This document shows positions 1 through 9,218 of a DNA stretch of 64,000 bases, piece after piece. Location: positions 186,001-250,000 of the forward strand of contig JAZNQO010000026.1 of NCBI GenBank assembly GCA_045590215.1. Direction: 5' to 3'. The notes under the pieces are model-generated. The model did not search any database. It saw only the letters and a program-made list of their open reading frames with translations, and had not been told where the DNA came from. This DNA comes from RUG563 sp045590215 (lineage in GTDB: Bacteria; Bacillota; Clostridia; Christensenellales; Aristaeellaceae). The stretch's first letter is position 1. Each line of letters starts with the position of its first letter. The position numbers were made by a program, and so were the translations under genes.

Positions 1-1158
1 AAAACGCCGCTTGAATATCTGGATTTGCCCCATTTCGGCATTTTGGCCGGCAGTGAAGTGGGCACCTGCCTCACCGTGCCGGAAGGCGTTCCTGCCGGCA
101 GCGATACCGCCATTTTGAATATTTTCGGCTATGACCCCAGAACCAGCTATACCGGCCGAAGCGTGCTGGAGGCTGCCGGTGTGGGCGTGACGCTGAAAAA
201 GGGCGAAGTGTCCATGCGTGTGAACCTGTGCGCCGTGGAAGAAATTGACGGCAAGCTCATCATCCACAGCCATAACGGCGGCAACATCGAAGGCGACGAA
301 GCGGAAAATCTAATGAACGACCTTCTGAAAGACCCTCGTTTCATCCCTGCCGCCGAAAAAGCCCGGCTTACTGTCCACGTCAGCCGCACCTTCCGGCATA
401 TCGGCGTTTTTGCCGATGTGGATGAAGCTGCCGTTTTCAAGACCACCGAACCCCATAATGTTTTGGAGCAGGACGTCGCCCTTTATTACCCCACCGGGGC
501 TATGAAAGACGAAATCACCGCCCTGATGAAAGCCTCCTATGAAGTGCTGAAAGACCATCCCATCAATAAAAAACGCATTGCCGAAGGCAAGCTCCCTGCC
601 AACATGATCTGGCCTTGGGGCGCAGGCAGGGCGATGCTGCTCAATAACTTCACGGAAAAATACGGCCGCACGGGCACCGTCATTTCCGCCGTTCCCCTTG
701 TGTGGGGCATTGCGGAGCTGGCCGGGCTCAAGCACCCGGAAGTTCCCGGTGCCAATGGCGATCTGGACACCAATTACGAGGGCAAAGTGGATGCCGCCAT
801 CGAGGCTTTGAAAGCCGGCGATGATTTTGCTGCCATCCATGTGGAAGCACCGGACGAAATGACCCACGCCGGTAAGCTGCCTGAAAAAATGGAAGCCATT
901 CGCCGTTTGGATGAGCGGGTGATTAAGCTGCTGCTGGAAAAGCTGCCTGCCCTTGGGGATTTCCGTATCCTGCTCCTTAGCGATCATAAAACCCTCATGT
1001 CCACCCGTACCCACGACGGCAAGCCCGTCCCCTACGCCATCTACGACAGCCGCACGCCCGGCACACCTTCCCGTCTTGATGAAGCCACTGCCGAAAAAGG
1101 CGTCTGGTTGCCGGAAGGTCAATTCATTATGGGTCGGCTTTTAGAAGTAGACGCATAA
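1..1158 (+). CDS. apgM: 2,3-bisphosphoglycerate-independent phosphoglycerate mutase, archaeal type (5' partial)
   Basis: Interconverts 3- and 2-phosphoglycerate in glycolysis/gluconeogenesis without bisphosphoglycerate. The frame is open from base 1, so the start lies outside the window; by family knowledge about 20-25 residues are missing, including the N-terminal GDGMAD metal-binding motif. 385 residues are visible. The motif PAGSD shortly after the start should hold the catalytic serine, and SDHKT near the C-terminus supplies late metal ligands of the alkaline-phosphatase superfamily. A TTG at base 25 could be taken for a start but would cut the conserved lead-in KTPLEYLDLPHFG, which already reads in frame. 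It ends just before a bidirectional terminator shared with the convergent glycogen phosphorylase gene. Confidence 0.9.
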   Translation, partial: KTPLEYLDLPHFGILAGSEVGTCLTVPEGVPAGSDTAILNIFGYDPRTSYTGRSVLEAAGVGVTLKKGEVSMRVNLCAVEEIDGKLIIHSHNGGNIEGDEAENLMNDLLKDPRFIPAAEKARLTVHVSRTFRHIGVFADVDEAAVFKTTEPHNVLEQDVALYYPTGAMKDEITALMKASYEVLKDHPINKKRIAEGKLPANMIWPWGAGRAMLLNNFTEKYGRTGTVISAVPLVWGIAELAGLKHPEVPGANGDLDTNYEGKVDAAIEALKAGDDFAAIHVEAPDEMTHAGKLPEKMEAIRRLDERVIKLLLEKLPALGDFRILLLSDHKTLMSTRTHDGKPVPYAIYDSRTPGTPSRLDEATAEKGVWLPEGQFIMGRLLEVDA

Positions 1159-1170
1159 AAAGCAACATAA

Positions 1171-1215
1171 AAGAGCCGCTTTGCGCATCAGCAAAACGGC
1201 TCTTCTTTTTTTGTC
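1171..1215. terminator. bidirectional rho-independent terminator
   Basis: Stem AAGAGCCG (1171-1178) pairs with CGGCTCTT (1197-1204), extended by TTTGC/GCAAA, with a T-run on the plus side and an A-rich flank on the other. It lies between the convergent apgM and glgP genes. Confidence 0.85.
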
Positions 1216-3556
1216 AGATATTCCAGATTTCCTTTGCGTATTCTTGAATGGTGCGGTCAGAAGAGAACTTCCCGGCACCAGCGATATTGTACAGGCACTT
1301 TTTCGCAAAAGCTCTTTCATGCTTCGTTTCCCGGATTGCCTGAATCTTTCTTTCCACATAGCTGTCAAAATCCAGTGCCACATAATAGTGATCCGGCTTG
1401 TGCCAGGATGCACCCTTCAAAATGGCATCGTGCAGTTCCTGGAAAACCCCTTCCCTGTCTTCAAAGGTTCCATCGATCAGGGTATCCAGTACTTTCTTAA
1501 ACCGCTTGTTCTTCTTGTAAATCTTTATTGGGGTATAGGTTTCCTGTACGGCCTGAATGTCTGCAAGCTTCGCACCGAAGATGTAGTTATTCTCTTCCCC
1601 GGCCTGCTCCACAATTTCGATATTCGCCCCGTCAAAGGTGCCCAGCGTCACAGCCCCGTTCAGCATGAATTTCATATTGCCCGTGCCGCTGGCTTCCGTT
1701 CCGGCAGGGGAAATCTGCTCGGAAATATCGGTGGCCGGAATAATCCTTTCGGCATAAGAGCAATTGTAATTCTGCACAAACACAACCTTCATCTTGCCTG
1801 CCATGGACGGGTCGTTGTTCACCAACTCCGCAATCTGGTTAATCAGGCAAATCACGCCCTTGGCACGCTTATATCCAGCCGCCGCCTTGGCACCGAAGAT
1901 CATGGCAACCGGAGGTAAATCCTTTAATTTCCCGGCTTTCATCTGATAATAAATATCCAGGATAGCCAGCGCATTCATGAACTGCCGCTTGTATTCATGC
2001 AGCCGCTTCACCTGCACATCAAACACATATTCCGGCGAAATCTCAACGCCTTCCGCTTTGGCAATGGCATCGGAAAGCTGCTTTTTCTTTTCCTTCTTCA
2101 CGGCGATGAACGCATCCGTTAAGGATTCGTCTTCTTCAATGAAGGGCTTTAATTTCTCCAGTTCATACAAATCCGTCATATAGCCCTTGCCAATGCGCTT
2201 GTCAATCTCTTTGCAAAGTTCCGGGTTGCAAAGGCCAAGCCAACGCCGCTGGGTGATGCCGTTTGTTTTGTTCTGGAACATTTCAGGATTCAGCTCATAC
2301 CACGCATGCAGCACATCATCCTTCAAAATTTCAGAATGAATGGTCGCCACGCCGTTCACCGCATAACCGCCGTACATGGCCAGGTACGCCATATGCACCT
2401 GATTGTCCTGCAGAATGGCCAATTGCCTGGTGTCTTCAATCCCGGCTGCTTTCAGCTCGTCACGTTGCTTTTTTGCCAGCTTCTTGATAATGGCCACCAT
2501 TTCAGGGTTTACGCTGGCCAGCAGCTTCACATCCCATTTTTCCAGTGCTTCCTGCATGACGGTATGGTTGGTATAGGCGAAGGTACGCCGGGCGATGGAA
2601 AGAGCATCTTCAAAATCCACGCCCTCTTTCATCAGAAGCCGCATCAATTCCGGAATGGACATGGTTGGGTGGGTGTCGTTCAGCTGCACCGCATGGAATT
2701 CGGGGAATTTCTGCCAATCACAGCCGTGATTCTCCCTGAAATCCCGCATCATATCCTGCAAGGATGCGCTGCAAAGCACATATTGCTGGCGCACACGCAA
2801 TTGCTTCCCGGCAAAGAGACTGTCGTTTGGATAGAGAAGCTTTGTAATATCCTCTGCTGTGTTCTTTTCCTTGGCGGCCTTGGGGTAATTCTGATTGTTG
2901 AATAAATCAAAATCAAAGGGATGAGCACTTTCGCATTGCCACAGCCGCAGCGTGCCGATGCACTTTCTTTCATAGCCAATTACCGGCATATCATACGGCA
3001 CCGCAATCACTTTCAGGCCTTTCATGTCAACCTCAACGGCCTTATCATCCCTTCTGATGCTCCACGGATCGCCGAATTTCGCCCAGTCATCCGGCAGTTC
3101 CTTCTGACAAGCGTCCACAAAGGCCTGCTTGAACAGCCCATATTGATACCGCAAGCCATAACCAAACAAGGGAATATCATGGGTGGCAGCACTGTCCAAG
3201 AAGCAAGCAGCCAAGCGGCCAAGGCCGCCGTTGCCAAGGGCAGCATCTTCAATATCTTCAAAGACAGCCGGGTCAAGCCCCTTTTGGGCCATTTCTTTTT
3301 TCACGTCTTCCAATACGCCCATGGAAAAGAGATTGTTGTAAACCATCCGCCCCACCAGATATTCAGCGGAAAGATAGCTGGCATAGCGGCCTTTGCGCTG
3401 CTTTTTCTGATCCTTTGTCCACTGCGGCGCGATTTCTTCCATGGCAGCAGAAGAAACGGCGTCGTGCAGCTGCACAGCCGTCGCTTCCGTTAGCGATACC
3501 TGAAATTTTGCAAGGGCAATTTGCTCCGCCCGGTTCATCAGTTCCATGGCATTCAC
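1214..3556 (-). CDS. glgP: glycogen/maltodextrin phosphorylase (GT35)
   Basis: Phosphorolyses alpha-1,4-glucans to glucose-1-phosphate in the cytoplasm. The 780 residues match the usual family length. Recognisable blocks are GNGGLGRLAACFLDS near the N-terminus, QLNDTHP in the middle, and the pyridoxal-phosphate region EASGTGNMKFMLNGA, whose lysine holds the cofactor. The start is GTG at 3556, nine bases after GGAGG; the ATG nine bases further on is too far from that site. The GTG overlaps the malQ stop as GTGA, so the two genes are probably translationally coupled: MalQ lengthens and rearranges dextrins and GlgP degrades them. The name malP would fit equally well. Confidence 0.95.
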   Translation of the reverse strand: MNAMELMNRAEQIALAKFQVSLTEATAVQLHDAVSSAAMEEIAPQWTKDQKKQRKGRYASYLSAEYLVGRMVYNNLFSMGVLEDVKKEMAQKGLDPAVFEDIEDAALGNGGLGRLAACFLDSAATHDIPLFGYGLRYQYGLFKQAFVDACQKELPDDWAKFGDPWSIRRDDKAVEVDMKGLKVIAVPYDMPVIGYERKCIGTLRLWQCESAHPFDFDLFNNQNYPKAAKEKNTAEDITKLLYPNDSLFAGKQLRVRQQYVLCSASLQDMMRDFRENHGCDWQKFPEFHAVQLNDTHPTMSIPELMRLLMKEGVDFEDALSIARRTFAYTNHTVMQEALEKWDVKLLASVNPEMVAIIKKLAKKQRDELKAAGIEDTRQLAILQDNQVHMAYLAMYGGYAVNGVATIHSEILKDDVLHAWYELNPEMFQNKTNGITQRRWLGLCNPELCKEIDKRIGKGYMTDLYELEKLKPFIEEDESLTDAFIAVKKEKKKQLSDAIAKAEGVEISPEYVFDVQVKRLHEYKRQFMNALAILDIYYQMKAGKLKDLPPVAMIFGAKAAAGYKRAKGVICLINQIAELVNNDPSMAGKMKVVFVQNYNCSYAERIIPATDISEQISPAGTEASGTGNMKFMLNGAVTLGTFDGANIEIVEQAGEENNYIFGAKLADIQAVQETYTPIKIYKKNKRFKKVLDTLIDGTFEDREGVFQELHDAILKGASWHKPDHYYVALDFDSYVERKIQAIRETKHERAFAKKCLYNIAGAGKFSSDRTIQEYAKEIWNI

Positions 3557-5019
3557 TTGATTTTTCCTCCGCGGTTATATTTTCGATTGAGCATTTTCAC
3601 TTCTTCTTTTACGCTTTCCGGCACAGGCATCGTCATCCGCCAGCTCCACCAGCCGCCAACCGTGCCTGGCAAATTCATCCTGCCTTCGGAGCCGATGCGC
3701 AGGAAATCCTGCATAGGCACAATAGCACGGTTGCAAGGCGCAGCCCATACGGCCGCAATCATCTTGCCCACCACATCATCCCCCGGCTGCAATTGCAATT
3801 GCTCTGTTCCCTTTTCCTTCTGGGCATCCGTTGCATGCTCCCAGAAGCCAAGGGCGGTGTCGTTGTCGTGGGTGCCTGTATAAATGACGCTGTTTTCTGT
3901 AAAATTATGCGGCCCATGGGGATTATCATCGCCGCCATCAAAGCCGAAGGTCAAAACTTTCATGCCGGGATATCCGCAGAATTTCAGCAGCCGCTTGACC
4001 CGTTTGTTCACTTCGCCCAGGTCTTCCGCAATAACGGTAATTTCCTTTACTTCTTTTTTCAGTCTCCTGAACAGGCTCTTTCCCGGAGCCTTGATCCATT
4101 TGCCGTTGCGTGCATTGGGTGCGCCGTAGGGCACGGCATAGTAATTGGCAAAGCCGATGAAATGATCCACACGCACCAAATCATACAATTTGGCCATGGC
4201 ACGCATGCGCTCCATCCACCAGTCAAACTTCCACTTTTTCAGCTTCTTCCAGTCGTACAGAGGATTGCCCCACAGCTGGCCGTCTGCGCTGAAATAATCC
4301 GGAGGCACACCGGCTACTTTCAGCGGCCTGCGCTCTTCGTCCAGCTGGAAAACCTCCGGGTTGCCCCACATATCTGCACTGTCTTCCGCCACATAAATGG
4401 GCATATCGCCAAAGAGCTTCACGCCCTTATCGTTGGCATATTTGCGAAGGGCAAACCACTGCCGGAAAAACAGGCACTGTACGAAGATATAATAATCAAT
4501 TTCTTCTGAAAGCTCCTTTTTCCATGTAAGCAGTGCCTTTTCGTCACGCATACGCAGTTCCTTCGGCCAATACTGCCATGCGCCGCCGCCAAAGCGCATT
4601 TTCAACGCCATAAACAGGGCGTATTCTTCCACCCAAGGGTTTTCCTTCACGAAGGTTTTGGTATCCACCTTATCCTTGGCAAAGGCGAAAGCACACCGCA
4701 ATGCCTTTTCCTTTTCTGCACGGACGCTTTCAAAATCCACCTTATCCGCATCCGGCAAAAGCGTATAGCCGTCTTCCGGCAAAAGACCTTCATTTTCCAG
4801 CATTTTCAGGTCAATAATCAAAGGGTTCCCGGCGTACGTGGAAACACTTTGATAAGGCGATTCGCCATAGCCCACGGGGCCAACAGGCAGCACCTGCCAG
4901 ATATTCAATCCGCATTCCGCCACAAAATCCACAAATTCATAAGCTGCTTTGCCCATGGTGCCAATGCCGCCCTTTTCCGGCAACGAAGTAATATGCAGCA
5001 AAACACCGCTTTCACGCAT
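3553..5019 (-). CDS. malQ: 4-alpha-glucanotransferase (amylomaltase, GH77)
   Basis: Transfers alpha-1,4-glucan segments between maltodextrins, producing longer chains for the phosphorylase and free glucose. The protein has 488 residues. GH77 signatures visible are LLHITSLPEKGGIGTMG, ESPYQSVSTYAGNPLIIDL, RVDHFIGFANYYAVPYG (nucleophile Asp region), IAEDLGEV (acid/base Glu) and YTGTHDNDT. I place the start at the ATG at 5019, preceded by GGAGGG at 6-8 bases; an in-frame ATG at 5034 lies upstream of that ribosome-binding site and is unlikely. First gene of a two-gene operon with glgP, driven by the promoter at 5066-5094. Confidence 0.95.
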   Translation of the reverse strand: MRESGVLLHITSLPEKGGIGTMGKAAYEFVDFVAECGLNIWQVLPVGPVGYGESPYQSVSTYAGNPLIIDLKMLENEGLLPEDGYTLLPDADKVDFESVRAEKEKALRCAFAFAKDKVDTKTFVKENPWVEEYALFMALKMRFGGGAWQYWPKELRMRDEKALLTWKKELSEEIDYYIFVQCLFFRQWFALRKYANDKGVKLFGDMPIYVAEDSADMWGNPEVFQLDEERRPLKVAGVPPDYFSADGQLWGNPLYDWKKLKKWKFDWWMERMRAMAKLYDLVRVDHFIGFANYYAVPYGAPNARNGKWIKAPGKSLFRRLKKEVKEITVIAEDLGEVNKRVKRLLKFCGYPGMKVLTFGFDGGDDNPHGPHNFTENSVIYTGTHDNDTALGFWEHATDAQKEKGTEQLQLQPGDDVVGKMIAAVWAAPCNRAIVPMQDFLRIGSEGRMNLPGTVGGWWSWRMTMPVPESVKEEVKMLNRKYNRGGKIK

Positions 5020-5065
5020 TGGTATTCCCTCCATAAATCAGCGTATTCGCTTGAATGTTGCCGTT

Positions 5066-5094
5066 ATTATATCATATATTGCGCCTGGTTTCAA
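5066..5094 (-). promoter_or_regulatory. sigma-A promoter for malQ-glgP
   Basis: Read on the minus strand: TTGAAA (5094-5089), 17-base spacer, TATAAT (5071-5066). A 12-base inverted repeat TGGTTTCAACCA (5086-5097) covers the -35 box and could be an operator. Confidence 0.75.
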
Positions 5095-5140
5095 CCATTT
5101 TTCCCTTGTGCTTTCCAAATGTTCTTTTTTTACATTTTTG

Positions 5141-5169
5141 TTGTATAAGTATGAAAAATATGGTATACT
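5141..5169 (+). promoter_or_regulatory. promoter for the acyltransferase/zinc-ribbon pair
   Basis: TTGTAT (5141-5146), 17-base spacer, TATACT (5164-5169), about 30 bases before the start codon. The -35 box is weak, the -10 is good. Diverges from the malQ promoter. Confidence 0.6.
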
Positions 5170-5197
5170 ATCGTATCAAATTTCCGGGAGGTGCAGC

Positions 5198-6475
5198 ATG
5201 GGGCAGAAAATCTGGTTTAAGCTGGATAACGCCGCCAAGCTGTACCCTGCCATTGCCAGCAGCCGCTGGAACAGCCTTTTCAGGCTGACGGGCGAGCTGA
5301 ATGATGAAATTGACCCGGAAATTTTGCAAAAGGCTGTGGATCAGGTGCTGCTCCGCTTCCCCACCATGAACGTCAGGATGCGTACCGGCCTTTTCTGGTA
5401 TTATCTGGAGCAGGCTCCCGGCCGCCTCACGGTCCGGCAAGATACCGGCCATCCCTGCATGCCCTTCTCAAAAAAGAGGGATGGCGGTTTTCTGATTCGG
5501 GTATTTTATTATGGAAAGCGCATTTCCTGTGAATTTTTCCACGCCATCACGGATGCAACGGGCGGCCTTGCGTTTTTGAAAACGCTGCTGGTTCAGTATC
5601 TTCGGCTGAAGGGAAAAACGGTTTCATACGATCAGGGTGCTCTGGATATTGCAGACACCCCCACAAAAGAAGAAACCCAGGACGCTTTCCGCTCCATTCC
5701 CCTGCCCGATATTCGCATTGACCGCTCCTTGGAAAAGGCGTATCATTTTTCCTCCACCAAGGAAATCCCCCATACGCTGAACATCATTGCCGCCTCCATC
5801 CCCTGCGATAAGATACAGCAAAAGGCACGGGAGATGCAGCTTTCCCTCACGGAATACCTGACGGCACTGATCCTCCAAGCAGCCTATGAAAGCCAAATGG
5901 AAGAAGGAAAACGAAAACTGTGTCCTATCCGGGTTTCAGTGCCTGTGAACCTTCGGCCATACTACGGCAAAAGCACTTTGCGCAATTTCTCTTCCTTCGT
6001 CAATCCATGCATTGATCCAAGGCTTGGGAAATATACTTTTTCTGAAATCGGCCAGTGCGTACATCATTTCATGGCGTATCATTGCAATCAAAAGCAAATG
6101 AGTACCGCCATTGCCACCAACGTTTCCGATGAAACGCAGCTGCTGATCCGGCTGGTGCCGCTGTTCATCAAAAATCTGGTGATCAGCCATGTATTTCGTC
6201 GATCCGGCGATCTGCATTTCACCTCCACCCTGTCCAATCTCGGCAGAGTATCCGTGCCAACGGGGGCAGAAAAGGATATTCGCCGGTTTGAATTTTTGCT
6301 GGGCGTGCCTTATGCGCCGCTTTGCAATTGCGCCTGTATCACAACAGGCAATGACCTTCGCCTTACCTTTTCCCGGAACATCAGGGAAACCACCCTGCCC
6401 CGAAAAATGCTCTGCTTCCTTGTGGAGCAAGGGGTGCCCGTCTCGGTGGAAAGCAACGAACAGGAGGATGCTTGA
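5198..6475 (+). CDS. condensation-domain/alcohol acetyltransferase-like acyltransferase
   Basis: A 425-residue soluble protein resembling the CoA-dependent acyltransferase fold of condensation domains and alcohol acetyltransferases. The expected catalytic histidine lies in FFHAITDATGG (His115, Asp119), the HxxxD(G) motif of that superfamily. It has no signal peptide and no membrane segment. The reading frame stays open upstream to about 4949, but the ATG at 5198 has GGGAGG at a good distance and follows the promoter directly, so I use it. The stop codon abuts the next ATG with no gap, so it is coupled to the zinc-ribbon membrane protein. Donor and acceptor are unknown; a role in making a lipid or a small ester/amide is an inference from fold only. 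Confidence 0.7.
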   Translation: MGQKIWFKLDNAAKLYPAIASSRWNSLFRLTGELNDEIDPEILQKAVDQVLLRFPTMNVRMRTGLFWYYLEQAPGRLTVRQDTGHPCMPFSKKRDGGFLIRVFYYGKRISCEFFHAITDATGGLAFLKTLLVQYLRLKGKTVSYDQGALDIADTPTKEETQDAFRSIPLPDIRIDRSLEKAYHFSSTKEIPHTLNIIAASIPCDKIQQKAREMQLSLTEYLTALILQAAYESQMEEGKRKLCPIRVSVPVNLRPYYGKSTLRNFSSFVNPCIDPRLGKYTFSEIGQCVHHFMAYHCNQKQMSTAIATNVSDETQLLIRLVPLFIKNLVISHVFRRSGDLHFTSTLSNLGRVSVPTGAEKDIRRFEFLLGVPYAPLCNCACITTGNDLRLTFSRNIRETTLPRKMLCFLVEQGVPVSVESNEQEDA

Positions 6476-7180
6476 ATGGCCTATTGCGTCCATTGCGGCG
6501 TGAAGCTGGAAGACAGCGAAAAGTGTTGCCCCCTGTGCCACACCGTTTCCATTGATCCTCACGTTTCGTCGCCGCAGACTTCTTCCCCCACCTATCCCAC
6601 CCACACAAAGGAGCAATTGCTCATCCGCAGCAAACGGTATTTCCTAGTGCTGTTTGGCATTCTGCTATTGGTTCCGGCTATCTTGTGTCTTGGGATTGAT
6701 TTTCTGGCAGGAGGCTCAATCAGCTGGAGTATTTACGCTTTCACTGCGCTGATTCTGCTTTACATCTCCATTGCCGTTCCCCTATGGATTGATCAGCACA
6801 AAACCTATTTTGGTCTGATCACTTCCTATGTCTGTATCATGCTTTACCTGAAAATGGTGGAAAGTGTGAGCCAGAGCGGCCAATGGTTTTTCCCCATTGT
6901 ACTGCCCGGTGTAACCATCTTCATCCTGCTGACGCTGCTCATCACTTTCCTCTATCGCCGGGGAACGTTAGGCCGGTTTACGCTCTGCGGTGCAGTGCTT
7001 GCGAAAATTGCCGTTTTGTGCGTGCTGATTGACGTGCTCATTGCCCTGCACACCTCCGGACGCATGTTCCTTTGGTCGCCCTATGTGTTTGCCCCGTGCC
7101 TGTTCATTGCACTTTTGATTTTCTTCCTCAATTATAACCGCACCATCCGGGAAGAAATCAGAAGACGGGTGCATTTCTGA
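6476..7180 (+). CDS. zinc-ribbon membrane protein (DUF6320-like)
   Basis: 234 residues. The N-terminus holds CVHCG (Cys4, Cys7) and CCPLC (Cys17, 18, 21), a short zinc ribbon, followed by a Ser/Thr/Pro-rich linker and about six hydrophobic helices from residue 53 to 222. The C-terminus is basic (RRRVHF). The start ATG follows the acyltransferase stop immediately and uses an AGGAGG inside that gene, so the two are made together. From memory, such zinc-ribbon membrane proteins (DUF6320) sit beside alcohol-acetyltransferase-like genes in Clostridia. Function is unknown; it could anchor the acyltransferase at the membrane or move its product. Confidence 0.65.
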   Translation: MAYCVHCGVKLEDSEKCCPLCHTVSIDPHVSSPQTSSPTYPTHTKEQLLIRSKRYFLVLFGILLLVPAILCLGIDFLAGGSISWSIYAFTALILLYISIAVPLWIDQHKTYFGLITSYVCIMLYLKMVESVSQSGQWFFPIVLPGVTIFILLTLLITFLYRRGTLGRFTLCGAVLAKIAVLCVLIDVLIALHTSGRMFLWSPYVFAPCLFIALLIFFLNYNRTIREEIRRRVHF

Positions 7181-7181
7181 A

Positions 7182-7210
7182 TTCACAAAAGACGCTTATC
7201 AGCGTACTCT
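7182..7210 (+). promoter_or_regulatory. possible weak promoter for asd-dapA-dapB
   Basis: TTCACA (7182-7187), 17-base spacer, TACTCT (7205-7210). Both boxes deviate from consensus, so readthrough from the upstream pair is also possible. The leader is only about 20 bases and leaves no room for a lysine riboswitch. Confidence 0.35.
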
Positions 7211-7231
7211 ATGTATTGGAGGGATTTTCTC

Positions 7232-8335
7232 ATGAAAGAAATGGAAAAGAAGTATCGTGTGGGTATTATCGGCGCAACCGGTATGGTTGGCCAGCGTCTG
7301 GTGACGCTCCTTGATAAACACCCGTGGTTCCAGATTTCTGTGTTGGCTGCCAGCGGACGCAGTGCCGGGCAGAAATACGCTGATGCCGTGAAAGGCCGCT
7401 GGGCTTTCTCTTGGGATATTCCCGAAAAGGTTGCCGCTATGAATGTGTATGACGCTTCCGAAGTGGAAAAAGTGGCTTCCATGTGCGATTTTGTTTTCTG
7501 TGCTGTGAATATGGATAAAGCCGCTACCCGCGCCTTGGAAGAGGCCTATGCACGCACAGAAACCCCCGTGGTCAGCAATAACAGTGCTTGCCGCCTGCTG
7601 CCTGACGTTCCCATGCTGATTCCCGAAATCAACGCTTCCCATGCCCCCATCATTCATGCCCAACGCAAGAGGCTTGGCACCAAGAAGGGCTTCATTGCCG
7701 TAAAGCCCAATTGCTCCATCCAGAGCTATGTGCCCGCCCTTTCTCCCCTGCGCTCCTTTGGCATCAAGGAAATCAACGTCACCACCTTCCAGGCCATTTC
7801 CGGTGCCGGTAAGACCTTTGACCGCTGGCCGGAAATCTTGGATAACGTGATTCCCTACATCGGCGGCGAAGAAGAAAAGAGCGAAAAGGAACCTCTGAAA
7901 ATCTGGGGCGAACTGAACGCCGAGGGCACGGAAATCGTCAACGCTTCCGCTCCCGTTATCAGTGCCCAGTGCATCCGTGTGCCCGTTTCCGACGGCCATC
8001 TGGCGGCGGTCAGCGTGTCCTTTGAAAAGACCCCCTCGGAAGAAGAAATTCTCTCCGCCTGGGCCAACTACCATACTGTTGCACAGCAGCTGGAATTGCC
8101 AAGTGCCCCCACCCCCTTCGTGACATACTTTGAAGAGCCCGATCGCCCCCAGACCAAGCTGGATCGTGATATTGGCAACGGCATGGGCATTGCCATCGGC
8201 CGTCTGCGCAAGGACTGCATTTTTGATTATAAGTTCGTCTGCCTCTCCCATAACACCCTCCGCGGTGCTGCAGGCGGCGGTGTCTTGAGTGCCGAGCTGC
8301 TTTGCGCTCAAGGCTATATTGATAGAAAGGAATAA
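7232..8335 (+). CDS. asd: aspartate-semialdehyde dehydrogenase
   Basis: Reduces aspartyl phosphate to aspartate semialdehyde with NADPH, the branch point to DAP/lysine, threonine and methionine. 367 residues: Rossmann motif GIIGATGMVGQRL at the N-terminus, catalytic Cys161 in KPNCSIQ, and the acid-base His in RVPVSDGHLAAV. The sequence is of the archaeal/fungal-like ASD branch rather than the E. coli branch, judged by these motifs. I use the ATG at 7232, eight bases after GGAGGG; the in-frame ATG at 7211 lies upstream of that site. First gene of asd-dapA-dapB, which feeds meso-DAP and lysine synthesis. Confidence 0.93.
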   Translation: MKEMEKKYRVGIIGATGMVGQRLVTLLDKHPWFQISVLAASGRSAGQKYADAVKGRWAFSWDIPEKVAAMNVYDASEVEKVASMCDFVFCAVNMDKAATRALEEAYARTETPVVSNNSACRLLPDVPMLIPEINASHAPIIHAQRKRLGTKKGFIAVKPNCSIQSYVPALSPLRSFGIKEINVTTFQAISGAGKTFDRWPEILDNVIPYIGGEEEKSEKEPLKIWGELNAEGTEIVNASAPVISAQCIRVPVSDGHLAAVSVSFEKTPSEEEILSAWANYHTVAQQLELPSAPTPFVTYFEEPDRPQTKLDRDIGNGMGIAIGRLRKDCIFDYKFVCLSHNTLRGAAGGGVLSAELLCAQGYIDRKE

Positions 8336-8342
8336 GGCCATT

Positions 8343-9218
8343 ATGAAGCAAACTCTCTTCACGGGCTGCGCCACGGCATTGATTACGCCTTTCCACAATG
8401 GCGAAGTTGACCTGCCTGCCCTGCACCGCATTCTGGATTTCCAATTGGAAAACGGCATTGACGCCTTGGTTGCCAACGGCACCACCGGAGAGCCTGCCAC
8501 CATGGACGAAAAGGAATGGGCATTGGTGCTCAAAACCGTGGTGGATCACGTAAACGGCCGTATTCCCGTCATCGCAGGCACCGGTGGCAATAACACCCGT
8601 GCCGTCATGCAAAAAGCCCGTCTGGCCAAGGAATTGGGTGCGGACGCACAGCTGTGCGTAACGCCTTACTATAATAAAACCACCCAGGCAGGGCTCATTG
8701 CCCATTATCAGGCCATCGCACGGGATAATACGCTGCCCGTAATTCTCTATAACGTGCCCGGAAGAACTGGGCTCAACATGCTGCCAGAAACGGTGGCTAC
8801 CCTTGCTGAAGAGGAAAACATCTTCGCCGTCAAGGAAGCCAACGCCAGCGTTATTCAATTGATGGACACCATCAACCTCTGCGGAGATAAGATTGATTTC
8901 TATTCCGGCTCGGATGAGTTAACTGCTCCCTTCATGGCTCTTGGCGGCAAAGGCACCATTTCCGTTCTGAGCAATCTGGTACCTGCACAGATGCGGCAGA
9001 TGACCCATGGCCGTATCGAAAATACCGTGAAAATGAACCTGCATTATCTGCCCCTCATCCATGCCTTGTTTAAGCAAGTGAGCCCCATTCCCGTCAAGGC
9101 TGCTGCCCAGATGATGGGTCTTTGCTCCGACGAAGTGCGGCTGCCCCTTGTGCCCCTGAACGAAAGCGAAAAGGCTTTCCTCAAAGCTGAAATGGAAAAG
9201 GCAGGGATTGTATGCTGA
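8343..9218 (+). CDS. dapA: 4-hydroxy-tetrahydrodipicolinate synthase
   Basis: Condenses pyruvate with aspartate semialdehyde, the first committed step to DAP and lysine. 291 residues, the normal length. The Schiff-base lysine is Lys164 in FAVKEAN; GTTGEP, the YYNK tyrosine block and VPGRTG are the other active-site landmarks. The start ATG at 8343 lies 7 bases after the asd stop; an upstream in-frame start at 8289 would run into asd and is rejected. Overlaps dapB by 7 bases. Confidence 0.95.
   Translation: MKQTLFTGCATALITPFHNGEVDLPALHRILDFQLENGIDALVANGTTGEPATMDEKEWALVLKTVVDHVNGRIPVIAGTGGNNTRAVMQKARLAKELGADAQLCVTPYYNKTTQAGLIAHYQAIARDNTLPVILYNVPGRTGLNMLPETVATLAEEENIFAVKEANASVIQLMDTINLCGDKIDFYSGSDELTAPFMALGGKGTISVLSNLVPAQMRQMTHGRIENTVKMNLHYLPLIHALFKQVSPIPVKAAAQMMGLCSDEVRLPLVPLNESEKAFLKAEMEKAGIVC

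Noticed and set aside
7181..7231. Lysine riboswitch before asd-dapA-dapB
   Set aside because: Only about 50 bases separate the preceding stop from the asd start; an L-box needs about 170 bases.
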